The notes: generated by a model not told the origin, from the letters alone. A stretch of 64,000 bases of DNA from Pedobacter sp. Leaf170 (GCF_920984665.1 NZ_CAKLBP010000001.1:62001-126000), one strand, 5' to 3'; counted from the stretch's first letter, positions 34,823 through 44,031 are shown. Program-made: numbers and translations.

Positions 34823-34869
34823 AAAGACTCATAATCTTTTGGTCGCTGGTTCGAGCCCAGCTGGGCCCA
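34823..34869 (+). tRNA. 3' half of a tRNA-Met (CAT) gene, probable att-site scar
   Basis: An anticodon arm AAAGA-CTCATAA-TCTTT (CAT at 34830-34832), variable loop TGGTC, a perfect T arm GCTGG-TTCGAGC-CCAGC, acceptor strand TGGGCCC and discriminator A are all present. The 5' acceptor strand and a proper D arm are missing upstream: only TTAGAGCG at 34807-34814 recalls a D arm, at wrong spacing. This is thus not a working tRNA. Integrases that recombine at tRNA 3' ends leave exactly this kind of displaced fragment. An intact copy would be expected at the other end of the element, to the left for a plus-strand gene. None is in the window. Confidence 0.75.
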
Positions 34870-34881
34870 CAAACAAAAATC

Positions 34882-34912
34882 ACCCCTTGAGACATTCTTA
34901 AGGGGTTTTTTT
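34882..34912 (+). terminator. Intrinsic terminator after tRNA fragment
   Basis: ACCCCTTGAG at 34882-34891 pairs with CTTAAGGGGT at 34897-34906 (one G-T pair) around a 5-base loop, followed by seven T. It was presumably the terminator of the original tRNA gene. Confidence 0.85.
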
Positions 34913-35077
34913 ATGCCCTAGAAGGCGCTTTTTAGCCGTATCTCCTGTTATTTCTGCAATTCATTTGGTTAGGTTCACCCCCTGGTTTAAGTGTTCAAAC
35001 GGATCACTTAAATCTCTTTTGAAAACCAAGGTCTCCAGACCTAAATAGCTTGCTGCACTAAATTACTTCAAAGAACG

Positions 35078-35106
35078 ACCACTCTTTTAGTGGTTTTATT
35101 TTTATG
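35078..35106 (+). terminator. Orphan terminator-like hairpin
   Basis: ACCACT (35078-35083) and AGTGGT (35089-35094) form a stem with a CTTTT loop, followed by TTTATTTTT. No gene lies directly upstream; the nearest transcript start would be the tRNA fragment. Confidence 0.55.
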
Positions 35107-35235
35107 GGTTGAAAAATTTTAATTTATGTCATAATTTAATTTCATCTTCTGCGTTCAATAACCAATAGCTTACCAAATGAACCACTTTATCAATTTCGAA
35201 GCTAAATATTTATCCTCTAACTAAACCCTATTGCA

Positions 35236-35343
35236 ATGAGCACATTCTTAATCACACCAATCGCATTTTACATCATTTCAGCATCACTTATAATTTTAGG
35301 ATTCATTTCAGCAGAGCAGAATCCAATCGATGATGATTATTAA
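35236..35343 (+). CDS. Possible 35-residue single-span membrane protein
   Basis: ATG 35236 opens a 35-codon frame with one hydrophobic segment (residues 3-24) and an acidic tail ending PIDDDY. The composition is that of a bona fide small membrane protein, and it stands in an otherwise gene-free stretch of about 970 bases (34515-35480). No family is recognised and no ribosome binding site stands out. Confidence 0.35.
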   Translation: MSTFLITPIAFYIISASLIILGFISAEQNPIDDDY

Positions 35344-35480
35344 TTATATTTCAAAAAGCTCTGGAAGCATTCTTTGGAAGCCCTGTTGTCAATTTTTAAA
35401 CTATGCTTGATTATGATGCGCACAAACCGAGCCATCGACCTAAAAAAAGATTGGCTGGTTCAATAAAAGAATAACATTCT

Positions 35481-36194
35481 ATGAAAACGTTCCAGCGCTT
35501 ACTATTCTTCATTTTATACATTGTTTGCTACACTGCATCTGCTCAGGACAAATCAAGCTACACCTATAAAAACCCATCCGCCAATGGTACCGGGAAGGTC
35601 TACTTAGGAAGGGAGATTGCCCAGGTCATGAGTTTTGAAGGGGTGGAATGGCTCGAACGAAACAGCAGAATCAGGGAAGAAAATACACTCCAGGCTTTGG
35701 CCTCGATGCCCTTAAAAAGCAATAGCGTTGTTGCCGATATTGGTGCGGGTTCAGGATTTTATACCTTCCGGGTAGCCCGGCGTATTCTTAAAGGTAAGGT
35801 TTATGCCGTTGAAATTCAAAACGATGCCTTAACTTATCTTAGGAAAAAGACCGCTGAAGAAAAGCTGACCAATGTAGAAATTATCAAGGGAACAGAATTA
35901 TACCCTAACTTAGCACCAAATTCTATTGATTTAGCTTTTATGGTGGATGTATACCACGAACTGGAACATCCGGTGGCTTATCTCGCTGCACTCAGAAAGG
36001 CCCTTAAACCAAATGGACAGCTACTGCTTTTAGAATACAAGGAGGAAGATCCAACGGTTGCCATTAAAGCTGAACATAAGATGAGCATCAGACAGGCAAA
36101 AAAAGAGTTGGCGGCAAACGGCTTTAAACTGGTTCAAAACGGTGATTTTTTGCCTTTGCAACATTTTCTGCTATTTGAGAAAACAAGTAATTGA
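35481..36194 (+). CDS. Class I SAM-dependent methyltransferase-like protein with signal peptide
   Basis: A 237-residue protein with a clear Sec signal peptide (residues 1-21, cleavage after TASA) in front of a complete Rossmann methyltransferase fold: motif I VVADIGAGSGFYTFRVA (about 82-98), acidic loop AVEIQ, motif IV VDVYHELEHP and post-motif LKPNGQLLLLEYKEE. SAM is not normally present in the periplasm, so either the leader anchors the enzyme or the protein has another ligand. Similar exported members are annotated in other Bacteroidota, but the substrate is unknown. It is a single gene. Confidence 0.83.
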   Translation: MKTFQRLLFFILYIVCYTASAQDKSSYTYKNPSANGTGKVYLGREIAQVMSFEGVEWLERNSRIREENTLQALASMPLKSNSVVADIGAGSGFYTFRVARRILKGKVYAVEIQNDALTYLRKKTAEEKLTNVEIIKGTELYPNLAPNSIDLAFMVDVYHELEHPVAYLAALRKALKPNGQLLLLEYKEEDPTVAIKAEHKMSIRQAKKELAANGFKLVQNGDFLPLQHFLLFEKTSN

Positions 36195-36420
36195 TTATCT
36201 TTCTCATTCATTTACTGCTTCAATATTGAGTAATTGACGGGGTTTTAGAAAATTGCCAGATTAATGAGTGATACAGTAAATTTTCTTCAATTAAAATGAC
36301 AGCTCTATTATCAAATTAATCCCACAAGCTGGTAGATTAGCACCATAAAGTGGAACACATCAAATTTATGCATTCCACCTGGGTAACAATTGTCAATAAA
36401 TAAAATCAGAATCTTCCAGA

Positions 36421-37431
36421 ATGAAAGCCATAGGATTTAAGGAATCTTTACCTATTAACCATACAGAAAGCTTTATTGCCTTCGCTACAGAAAAACCATC
36501 GGCCAGCGGCAGAGAACTGTTGATTAAAATTGCTGCAATCAGTGTCAATCCTGTTGATTTTAAAATCCGTCAAAACAGTGCAAAAGATAAAGTGCTTGAG
36601 CAGCCAAAAGTGATTGGCTGGGATGCAGTGGGTATCGTTGAAGAAACCGGCCCCGATGTAAGCATGTTTAGCAAAGGAGAAATGGTTTACTATTCAGGCG
36701 ATCTTAATAAAAGCGGGAGTAATGCAGAATACCAACTGGTTGATGAACGCATTGTTGGCAGAAAACCTGAAAATCTTACTTCAGCTGAAGCTGCTGCCAT
36801 GCCCTTAACCCTACTCACCGCATGGGAAATATTGTTTGACCGCATTCGGATAAATGAAAGTGATAGAGGAAAAACACTACTTATTATTGGCGGCGCGGGT
36901 GGTGTAGGGTCGATTGCGATTCAAATTGCAAAGAAAGTTGCCGGATTAAATGTCATCGCTACAGCTTCCAGACCAGAAAGTGCAGAATGGTGCAGAAAAC
37001 AGGGTGCAGATTTCATCGTGAACCATCAAAACCTTGTACAGGAAGTGCAGCAACTTGGATTTGAGCAGGTTGATTTCATTCTAGATTTTGTGGATCTCAA
37101 CCAATACTGGGATGCTATGGTTAAGCTGATTAAACCACAGGGCCAAATTGGTTCAATAAGCGACCCCACAGAAAACGTTAACTTGAGGGCTTTAAAAGGC
37201 AAAAGCGTAAGTTTCCACTGGGAATTGATGTTTACACGCTCCATGTTTCAAACAGAAGACATGAGCAGACAGCACCAAATATTGAATGAAGCCGCATCAT
37301 TGTTTGAAAATAGAACACTCTGCTCAACTATCAATCAACACCTGAAAGGCTTTACCACCGAAAATCTTAAAAAAGCACATGCGTTGTTAGAAAGCGGTAA
37401 AACCGTTGGCAAAATAGTAATAGAATATTGA
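36421..37431 (+). CDS. MDR-family zinc-type alcohol dehydrogenase/quinone oxidoreductase
   Basis: A 336-residue medium-chain reductase of the ZADH/quinone-oxidoreductase group. A GroES-like N-terminal domain has NPVDFKIR and GWDAVGIVEETG; a Rossmann domain has IIGGAGGVGSIAIQIAKK (about 158-175). The cysteines that hold structural zinc in classical alcohol dehydrogenases are absent, so it is probably a zinc-free NADPH enone or quinone reductase. Expression as a single gene is likely. Confidence 0.88.
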   Translation: MKAIGFKESLPINHTESFIAFATEKPSASGRELLIKIAAISVNPVDFKIRQNSAKDKVLEQPKVIGWDAVGIVEETGPDVSMFSKGEMVYYSGDLNKSGSNAEYQLVDERIVGRKPENLTSAEAAAMPLTLLTAWEILFDRIRINESDRGKTLLIIGGAGGVGSIAIQIAKKVAGLNVIATASRPESAEWCRKQGADFIVNHQNLVQEVQQLGFEQVDFILDFVDLNQYWDAMVKLIKPQGQIGSISDPTENVNLRALKGKSVSFHWELMFTRSMFQTEDMSRQHQILNEAASLFENRTLCSTINQHLKGFTTENLKKAHALLESGKTVGKIVIEY

Positions 37432-38000
37432 TGTTGCCAGCTAAAATGCGTCACTGTTTTCAATTACATTTATATTTTTTCAGGAAGTTGAAAAGTTAGC
37501 TATCAATAAGTTGAAATAAGGGGCTTTTAAAAGCCTTCTTAACATTGATTATTTGTTTGATATTAATAGCGAATTGGCAGAAAGGGTTCTGAACAATGCG
37601 GTATTTTTTTTATTGTCTAAATTTAGATATGCTCCCATATCGGAAACACCTGTTTGATATTATGAGTTGCTCATGCCCAATTCATTCTGGGATGCCTCAA
37701 TACTAACCCCACTCCATTACCTGCTATTGGTTTCAGTATTGCCGGCTTAGGTTTAAATCGGAAATACTTTACCACAATGCTTATGAAATAATGAGGACAG
37801 ATCTGAATTCCTCACCAGAAGTTGACCACTTCCTGCTGAATCTTCAATAAGACTACCACCAAAACATTAGGAAACTCTGAACAAAAAAGCTTATCCAAAT
37901 TTGTTAATAATAAATTAACATGGCTAATGCCTTTTCTTTATACCTTCGCATGCATTTTAGAATGATCTGATTAACGCATCCCATTAGACATTCAAAAACA
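37432..38000. other. Intergenic, nothing recognised
   Basis: About 570 bases between two plus-strand genes. A GGCTTTTAAAAGCC palindrome near 37523-37536 has almost no loop and is a weak terminator candidate. No frame resembles a protein. Confidence 0.4.
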
Positions 38001-39434
38001 ATGAAATTTAAAAACATCCTTATCTATCCAGGATTTATTGGCATCCTGTTTCTATCCGCCTGTTCAAAAAAAACGACAATTGAAAACGAAACGCCGGCAA
38101 CTCCTCCTCAAGCTCCAAGAGCTTTTACCATTACAGAAACTTTCGAATCTGGCACTAAAGGGGCCTATGCGTTAGACAGTGTGCAGCTATTAACCGGCAA
38201 ATGGACAATGAGCGATGCCCTTATCGGCAACCTTGCAGCTGATGCCAAGAATGGCACCAAGTCTGTACGATTAAGAACGGGTTACTTATCCATGAACTTT
38301 GACATTGCAGGCGCTAAAATGATTTACATATCGCATGCCAAATACGGTACAGATGCAAATTCTACATGGCAGCTACTGAGCTCTGTTGACGGCGGCAAAA
38401 CCTATACACAACTGGGTGTAGATATTGTTGAAAGCAGTACCACATTGGTAACAGATTCATTTAAAGTGAGTAGTACAGGCAAAATTCGCTTTCAGATAAA
38501 AAAAGCAGGCACCACCCGAATCAATATTGATGATATTATTTTTAAAGGCACTGGCGATCCTGGCATTACCGTAGGTGCTCCTGATACTGATCCGGTGGAC
38601 AATGGAAACGCAACAACCCCAACTCCGGGGAGAGGTACACCAGAAGCGGGTGCAGATGCACCACCAGCAAGTGGCGACAATTCAAACTCATTGTTCGGTA
38701 ATCCTTCAGGCGCCTTGGCTTCCGTAGTCTCATCAGAAAACTATTTGATAGATCAAAAATATTATGTAGAAAGTTATAGTATGAGCCGCGGTGTTCCTAA
38801 TTGGGTAAGCTGGCACTTAGATCCTAATAATTTCAACGGCACAGCAAGCAGAAAAGACGATTTTGCTGCATTTACTGGTTTGCCAACAGATTGGTATCAG
38901 GTACAGAGTAATAGCTATTCAGGTTCTGGTTTTGATAGAGGTCACAATTGTCCAAGTGGCGACCGCACCAGTTCGAGCACAGCCAACTCAGCAACTTTTT
39001 TGATGACCAATATGATCCCGCAGGCACCAAACAATAATCAGAAAACATGGGAATCGTTCGAAAGTTACCTTCGCGGGCAAGCCTTAAATGGCTATGAAGT
39101 TTATGTAATTATGGGCAGTTATGGTACTGGTGGCATTGGTTCCGCAAGTGCATCAGTTGTGAATACCATTAACAATGGAAAAGTAACCGTTCCGGCAAAT
39201 GTCTGGAAAGTTGCAGTGCTACTGAAAACGGGCGATAATGATTTAAGCCGCGTAACTTCTTCAACAAGAGTGATTGCAATTAATACACCAAACATCAACG
39301 GTACCAGTGCAAGCTGGAAAGATTACATCGTATCAGTAAGAGATATTGAAAGTGTAACAGGTTACAACCTGCTTTCAAATTTACCCCAAAGCATCCAGGA
39401 TGTAGTGGAGAAAGTGAAAGATTCAGGGAATTAA
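38001..39434 (+). CDS. DNA/RNA non-specific endonuclease lipoprotein
   Basis: A 477-residue secreted nuclease. The signal ends in lipobox LSAC (C21). Residues about 45-190 form a β-sandwich with ETFESGTKGAY and RINIDDIIFKGTG, a galactose-binding or choice-of-anchor-like module. A Gly/Pro/Ala/Thr-rich linker (190-235) leads to the NUC1 domain (about 240-470) with the active-site motif FDRGHNCPSGDRT (catalytic His in DRGH), MTNMIPQAPNNNQKTW and YVIMGSYG. It probably sits on the outer membrane surface and degrades external nucleic acid for phosphate or nucleosides. A strong terminator follows at 39475. Confidence 0.9.
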   Translation: MKFKNILIYPGFIGILFLSACSKKTTIENETPATPPQAPRAFTITETFESGTKGAYALDSVQLLTGKWTMSDALIGNLAADAKNGTKSVRLRTGYLSMNFDIAGAKMIYISHAKYGTDANSTWQLLSSVDGGKTYTQLGVDIVESSTTLVTDSFKVSSTGKIRFQIKKAGTTRINIDDIIFKGTGDPGITVGAPDTDPVDNGNATTPTPGRGTPEAGADAPPASGDNSNSLFGNPSGALASVVSSENYLIDQKYYVESYSMSRGVPNWVSWHLDPNNFNGTASRKDDFAAFTGLPTDWYQVQSNSYSGSGFDRGHNCPSGDRTSSSTANSATFLMTNMIPQAPNNNQKTWESFESYLRGQALNGYEVYVIMGSYGTGGIGSASASVVNTINNGKVTVPANVWKVAVLLKTGDNDLSRVTSSTRVIAINTPNINGTSASWKDYIVSVRDIESVTGYNLLSNLPQSIQDVVEKVKDSGN

Positions 39435-39474
39435 CTTAAATTATCAATTCATTTCGTAAGTAATAGCAATATTG

Positions 39475-39522
39475 AAAAGGGGCTGCATCATAAATAGTAA
39501 TAATCAGCCCCTTTTATATTTT
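39475..39522 (+). terminator. Intrinsic terminator of the nuclease gene
   Basis: AAAAGGGGCTG (39475-39485) pairs perfectly with CAGCCCCTTTT (39505-39515), followed by ATATTTTATT. A-T symmetry at the base means it could also stop minus-strand transcripts of the convergent MFS gene. Confidence 0.85.
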
Positions 39523-39700
39523 ATTAACCAGAGCAGAGGGAAATTTTTCTCCCCATATCAAACTCAACTATCTAAAAATCAAGACCTGCATTAGCCCAGC
39601 CATTGCGTTCAAAGCTAAAAATTGAGAGTTAGATAGATTTGAATCGTTCTGTTATTAAAACATTTCTATTCATAGAAGGTAATGAAAGATTTGCAGCAAT

Positions 39701-40990
39701 CTAAACCTCAGAAGATAAGATATTACGCTGCCTATTTCGGAAAAAAATCATTACTGATAAAATTATTAAACCACAAACTAATCCAATCTGAGATGCAGAG
39801 GCAAAAGTCATCGCCCAACCAGAAAAGTATGAACCCAGTACATCGCAGAAATTTACCATAGCCATGTAAGCCGTAAATTGCGAGCCCTCTATCCTCTTTC
39901 TGCAAAGCAACATTAATACCGGCATTGCAGCAACACTAAACATTGGGTCGGCAAAATTGAATAATAATAAACCGGTTATACTAACAGATTTTAAATACCA
40001 AAAACTCCCTAAGAGTGAAAAAGTAATCAGGAATAGCGCAATAACGAACATCACCTTCCCTTGGAGTATTTCTGGCCCAATTTTATCAGCCATATATCCT
40101 CCTAATAAGGTAACCATGAGGGTTGCTATGGTTCCCCAACCACCTTGCAAAACAGATACAGCGTTATTTGTCCAATGTAAGTTATGAATCAAATGAAACG
40201 AAAAACCCCTTATAAATATGCTTAAACATGTATATACCACTGCAATTTGCAAAAAGGTTTTCATGCTATTCTTTACTGTTACCGCCTTGTACAACTGTAT
40301 AAATAACCACTTTAATTTTGGATTATCATTGAAATGAACATCATTTGCACTGGGTATTGGTCTAAAAATAGGTAGGTAATTATCCGCTGAATCGAGTTTA
40401 ATAATGTATGTTATTATAGTAAAAAAAAGTAAAAGTGCCGATTGGGTAGCTGCCGCATAAAAAAACCCGTAATGATTTAAAATGGTAGATAAACCCGCCG
40501 AACCTGCTGCAATACCTAATAAATAGCCGCCTCTCATAAAAGCATTTACACGTCCTCGCTCTGCTTCGGGCACAATAGAAATGGCCATTGCATCTACACT
40601 TGCATCCTGAACGCTCGCAAAATTACTATGGATAAAAAAAAGGAGGGATAAAAGTAAAATTTGCTTAACCGGATCGTTAACCATCATCAAGGCCAATGAT
40701 GCAACAAATGCTAGGACTTGAGTGAGCACAACCCAATGTTTTCGATGACCAATTACAGAGAACTGGTATCGGTCTATTATTGGACCCCAGATAAACTGAA
40801 GCACCCATGGCAAACCTACAATAGCTATAAACGAACCAACAGAATAAGATGATAAACCCTTGGCGGCTAAATAATTTGCCACAGCAGTTAATGCAAAACC
40901 CGAAGGAATGCCTTGCATAACATATAAATAGAAGAAACTAAAATACCTTAAGCTTTTACTCTCTTTTAGTACGGGAAGGTTTGTTAACAA
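39701..40990 (-). CDS. AmpG-like MFS transporter
   Basis: A 429-residue permease with about twelve membrane segments. YFSFFYLYVMQGIPSGFAL, LPWVLQFIWGPIIDRY, GHRKHWVVLTQ and SVQDASVDAMAIS are close to the AmpG/acetyl-CoA-transporter branch of the MFS (LxxFxxxQGxPxG and QDxxxDA motifs). AmpG imports muropeptides, but Bacteroidota carry many paralogues of unknown substrate, and no peptidoglycan gene is adjacent. The reading frame begins with TTG at 40990; the first in-frame ATG (residue 25) lies inside the first membrane segment, so TTG is the better start. Confidence 0.85.
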   Translation of the reverse strand: MLTNLPVLKESKSLRYFSFFYLYVMQGIPSGFALTAVANYLAAKGLSSYSVGSFIAIVGLPWVLQFIWGPIIDRYQFSVIGHRKHWVVLTQVLAFVASLALMMVNDPVKQILLLSLLFFIHSNFASVQDASVDAMAISIVPEAERGRVNAFMRGGYLLGIAAGSAGLSTILNHYGFFYAAATQSALLLFFTIITYIIKLDSADNYLPIFRPIPSANDVHFNDNPKLKWLFIQLYKAVTVKNSMKTFLQIAVVYTCLSIFIRGFSFHLIHNLHWTNNAVSVLQGGWGTIATLMVTLLGGYMADKIGPEILQGKVMFVIALFLITFSLLGSFWYLKSVSITGLLLFNFADPMFSVAAMPVLMLLCRKRIEGSQFTAYMAMVNFCDVLGSYFSGWAMTFASASQIGLVCGLIILSVMIFFRNRQRNILSSEV

Positions 40991-41392
40991 TTTAGGGAGA
41001 TAAAATGAGTTTCAGTGCAAAAATGAATATAAGGTCAACAGAAATTACAGCAGATTGTTCAGCGGTTTTTACAATTATTTTAGTAGCACTAAAACCCCTG
41101 TAAATGGATGTAGGATATTTTTTTTAGCGAAAAAAATCATAGCGCATAGTTTATCCAACCTTACATTAGAATTATCTGTTTTTTAAATCACTGGTTATCT
41201 TATTATTGCACTATTTACACACAGGCTTAGAAAAGTTGTTTTTCCAAATCACAATTAAATAACTAATTTCAGCTTTCATTCAGTTTAATGCCCCTTTGTT
41301 AGCTTTAAGGCAATAAATCCCAAGATAGCAGGATGCCTATGTATTGACTATATCTATGCATGAACTGAATCAAATCATTCCTAAATTAAATT
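40991..41392. other. Divergent intergenic region
   Basis: About 400 bases between the divergent MFS and histidine kinase genes. Both promoters must be here; no convincing TAnnTTTG box was found. Confidence 0.4.
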
Positions 41393-42757
41393 ATGGCGAA
41401 ATTCATTAATCTTGATTTTCTTTATGCTCCAGGTGAAAATGGAAAAACGAATTTTTGGTCAGCACTTATTGGCAGCCCAACAAAGTTTTCTTTAGAAAGC
41501 AGGGTATTTCATTCTGTTAGCCTTGGCCTAATTGCAGCAACATTGATTTATGCGCCTTATAATTTATTTGCAGGTCTCTATGTAGGCTCTATTTCTGCAA
41601 TGTTTTTCAGTATGTTTTTTTCTTATCAGTATTATTATTCCAGGTTTCGAGCTAAACCGCACAGCAGTGTCCTTTTCGGGTTGATGGGATTGTTAATATT
41701 TGGAATAAATTATTTTGCCATCGGTGGTATTGCCGGCTCAACAGACATCATCTGGCCAGCCTATTTGCTGGTTTTACTGGTCATTTCACCATACAGGCAT
41801 CATCTTAACTGGCTTGTGATTTACTTAACCTGGTTTTTTGTTTTGCACACCCTTGGGTATTATTATCCGGAGTTTATAAAATATCCCTTTGATACCCCTA
41901 AAGGACAATATTTAGATCGGATGACCGCTTTTCCATTGCCAGTATTTGTTATTTATATTGTTATCAGGTTTATCAGGCGAAACTATGACATAGAACGCAT
42001 CAATGCCCTGCAAAAGACAATTGCATTAGAAAGCAGCAATGAGCAAATTTTAAAGCAGAAAGAAGAGTTGGAGCAACGAAGTTTGGAAAAAGACAATTTG
42101 ATGTCCATCATCTCCCATGATGTAAGGACGCCCTTAATTAATATTCAAAACTACCTTGTTCTGTTAAATAAAAACAAGCTACGCGATGAACAGCGGCTTT
42201 TGATAGAGCAATCATTAGAAACCGCAACCAGTCATACCATCACCATGCTCTCTAATTTGTTGAACTGGTCTAAATCCCAGATGGGCGGATCATTTGCGCA
42301 GCTCGAAGCGATAAATGTTTTGGAAGTGCTCGAGAGTACGATAGAGATGGCTCGTGTTACTGCCCTGAAGAAAGAAATTACATTTGAGAATACAATTCCA
42401 ACTCGTCTTAAGATATTAGCCGATAAAGATATGCTGCAGATTGTAATGCGCAATTTGGTCAATAATGCAATAAAATTTACGGCAATTGGCGGCATGATTA
42501 AAATAAACGCTGAAATTCTTAACAATGAATGTAACATCACCGTAATGGATAATGGTAGAGGAATGGCTGCGAGTGAACAGTCGGCTATTTTTTCGATTAA
42601 AGCAGCGCCAACCTATGGTACAAATAATGAAAAGGGCGTTGGACTTGGCTTAGTTCTATCTAAAGAATATACAGAACGCATGGGCGGAAAAATCGGTTTT
42701 GAAAGTCGTTTGAATGAAGGTTCTAAATTTTCCATTAGCCTCCCCTTGGCTGAGTGA
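41393..42757 (+). CDS. Membrane sensor histidine kinase
   Basis: A 454-residue kinase. The N-terminal half (residues 40-200) has six hydrophobic segments with very short loops, a membrane-embedded sensor without a periplasmic domain. A coiled coil (205-235) leads to the HisKA box SIISHDVRTPLINI with phospho-acceptor H242. The ATPase domain shows NNAIKFTAIGG (N box), DNGRGM (G1) and GVGLGLVLSKEY (G2). No response regulator is adjacent, so it is an orphan. The signal is unknown. Confidence 0.9.
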   Translation: MAKFINLDFLYAPGENGKTNFWSALIGSPTKFSLESRVFHSVSLGLIAATLIYAPYNLFAGLYVGSISAMFFSMFFSYQYYYSRFRAKPHSSVLFGLMGLLIFGINYFAIGGIAGSTDIIWPAYLLVLLVISPYRHHLNWLVIYLTWFFVLHTLGYYYPEFIKYPFDTPKGQYLDRMTAFPLPVFVIYIVIRFIRRNYDIERINALQKTIALESSNEQILKQKEELEQRSLEKDNLMSIISHDVRTPLINIQNYLVLLNKNKLRDEQRLLIEQSLETATSHTITMLSNLLNWSKSQMGGSFAQLEAINVLEVLESTIEMARVTALKKEITFENTIPTRLKILADKDMLQIVMRNLVNNAIKFTAIGGMIKINAEILNNECNITVMDNGRGMAASEQSAIFSIKAAPTYGTNNEKGVGLGLVLSKEYTERMGGKIGFESRLNEGSKFSISLPLAE

Positions 42758-43059
42758 TTACTGAAACGTTTCGTTGAAAGATGCTGCTAAGCATCATATT
42801 AGAGCAAAAAATATAAATTAATTATAATCTATACACACTTAACATCCATATCATCCGGTAAAGGTTTTAAGATGTTGTACGCTAATATTACCAAATTAAA
42901 TCTTGTTGCCATTTCTTCCGTTTTTCATTGCATCGTTTTTGCTCTATTTCAGACAATGTCTTTGTTACCATTAGAGATTTATGTGGCCACTGAAATATAG
43001 AAATATAAAAAAATGGCGGCCATCTATTTAGGGGAATAAACTTACTATTTTAATGCAGT
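42758..43059. other. Intergenic, nothing recognised
   Basis: About 300 bases between convergent genes, without a clear terminator. All frames are interrupted. Confidence 0.4.
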
Positions 43060-43443
43060 TTAGCGCAATTCCATAATCGAGAGAATATTTCCAGATGGAT
43101 CTTTAAACCATGCAACATTCGGTCCGCCATTAGCTCTTGAAATGCCTTTAACATCTGTCTTTAAATACTCATCGTTGTATTGCTCAAATCTTACACCATT
43201 ATCAATCAATTTATCAACGATTTCTTCAATATTATCAACAGGAAAATTTAATACCGTAAAAGTTGCAGGTGTATGATTTGGCTTAGGATAGACCAGAATG
43301 TTTGCCGACCCTGAAATCTCGATTTCTATTAAACCCATCTGATTAACTTTAACAGTTAAGCCTAAAGTATTTTCATAAAAATCTTTTGCTTTTGGAATGT
43401 CGTTTACTGCAAACGAACTAAACCCTTTTGAGTTTTTTAACAT
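43060..43443 (-). CDS. VOC family (glyoxalase-like) protein
   Basis: A 127-residue single VOC module: FAVNDIPKAKDFYENTLGL at the start and WFKDPSGNILSIMEL at the end, with the C-terminal glutamate that serves as a metal ligand in many members. The family includes glyoxalases, dioxygenases and thiol transferases; the reaction here is open. It lies 19 bp after the DinB-family gene on the same strand, so the two probably form an operon. Confidence 0.87.
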   Translation of the reverse strand: MLKNSKGFSSFAVNDIPKAKDFYENTLGLTVKVNQMGLIEIEISGSANILVYPKPNHTPATFTVLNFPVDNIEEIVDKLIDNGVRFEQYNDEYLKTDVKGISRANGGPNVAWFKDPSGNILSIMELR

Positions 43444-43462
43444 ATTTTAATTTTTAGATATT

Positions 43463-43936
43463 TTAATTTTTCCAAACACCAAGTAAACGCCTGATAACGA
43501 CTATTTCTGCAATATGATAAGCATTATGATCGGCAATTTGCAAAGCCTCCCGTAAAATATTCTGACCACTTCCGTGGGGTATTTTTTCAAATAAATCTTC
43601 TGATTCAATTAAGTTGATAAATGCCGCCAGATCATCATTAATTTGTTTTAACGAATCTTCCCACTCCTGCTCGTTTTTTGGAGCAGTTTCTTTTGGCCAG
43701 TAATCATCCGGCCATTCTGGAGATTTATGGTTAACATCCTTACTAAACTCAAACATATCCCATTGGGCAATTCTAATATGCTCAACTAATTGCCAAATAC
43801 TATAAGGTAGATTATATGGTTTTGCACCAAGCAAATGAAAAGGCAAACCAGAGATAGCATCCTGAAAGCTTGCATGGGCTATTCCGCCGTTTAATAATTT
43901 CTTTAATTCGGCTATTAATATTTCCTTGTGCTCCAT
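43463..43936 (-). CDS. DinB family protein (putative metal/thiol enzyme)
   Basis: A 157-residue four-helix-bundle protein. The three histidines of the DinB/YfiT metal site can be placed in WQLVEHIRIAQWDMFEF and in QIADHNAYHIAEIVVIRR (HNAYH). Several DinB members are thiol transferases that use bacillithiol, mycothiol or similar thiols, and the same fold forms the N-terminal domain of EgtB, found 3 kb away. A link to the ergothioneine genes is possible but inferred only from position. It is co-transcribed with the VOC gene and divergent from the class V PLP gene. Confidence 0.87.
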   Translation of the reverse strand: MEHKEILIAELKKLLNGGIAHASFQDAISGLPFHLLGAKPYNLPYSIWQLVEHIRIAQWDMFEFSKDVNHKSPEWPDDYWPKETAPKNEQEWEDSLKQINDDLAAFINLIESEDLFEKIPHGSGQNILREALQIADHNAYHIAEIVVIRRLLGVWKN

Positions 43937-44031
43937 ATATTTCTGACAATTGATTTACTATCAACAAATAAAAAACCTTACAGTTTTTTACAACATAAAT
44001 CATTTATGTTAGCAATTATTTACATTTGGGC

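Noticed and set aside
34823..34869. Functional tRNA gene
   Set aside because: The 5' acceptor strand and a correctly spaced D arm are missing upstream.
44021..44028. TACATTTG as promoter of the class V PLP gene
   Set aside because: It matches the -7 consensus, but the ATG is only 4 bases downstream, which would put the start of transcription inside the gene.
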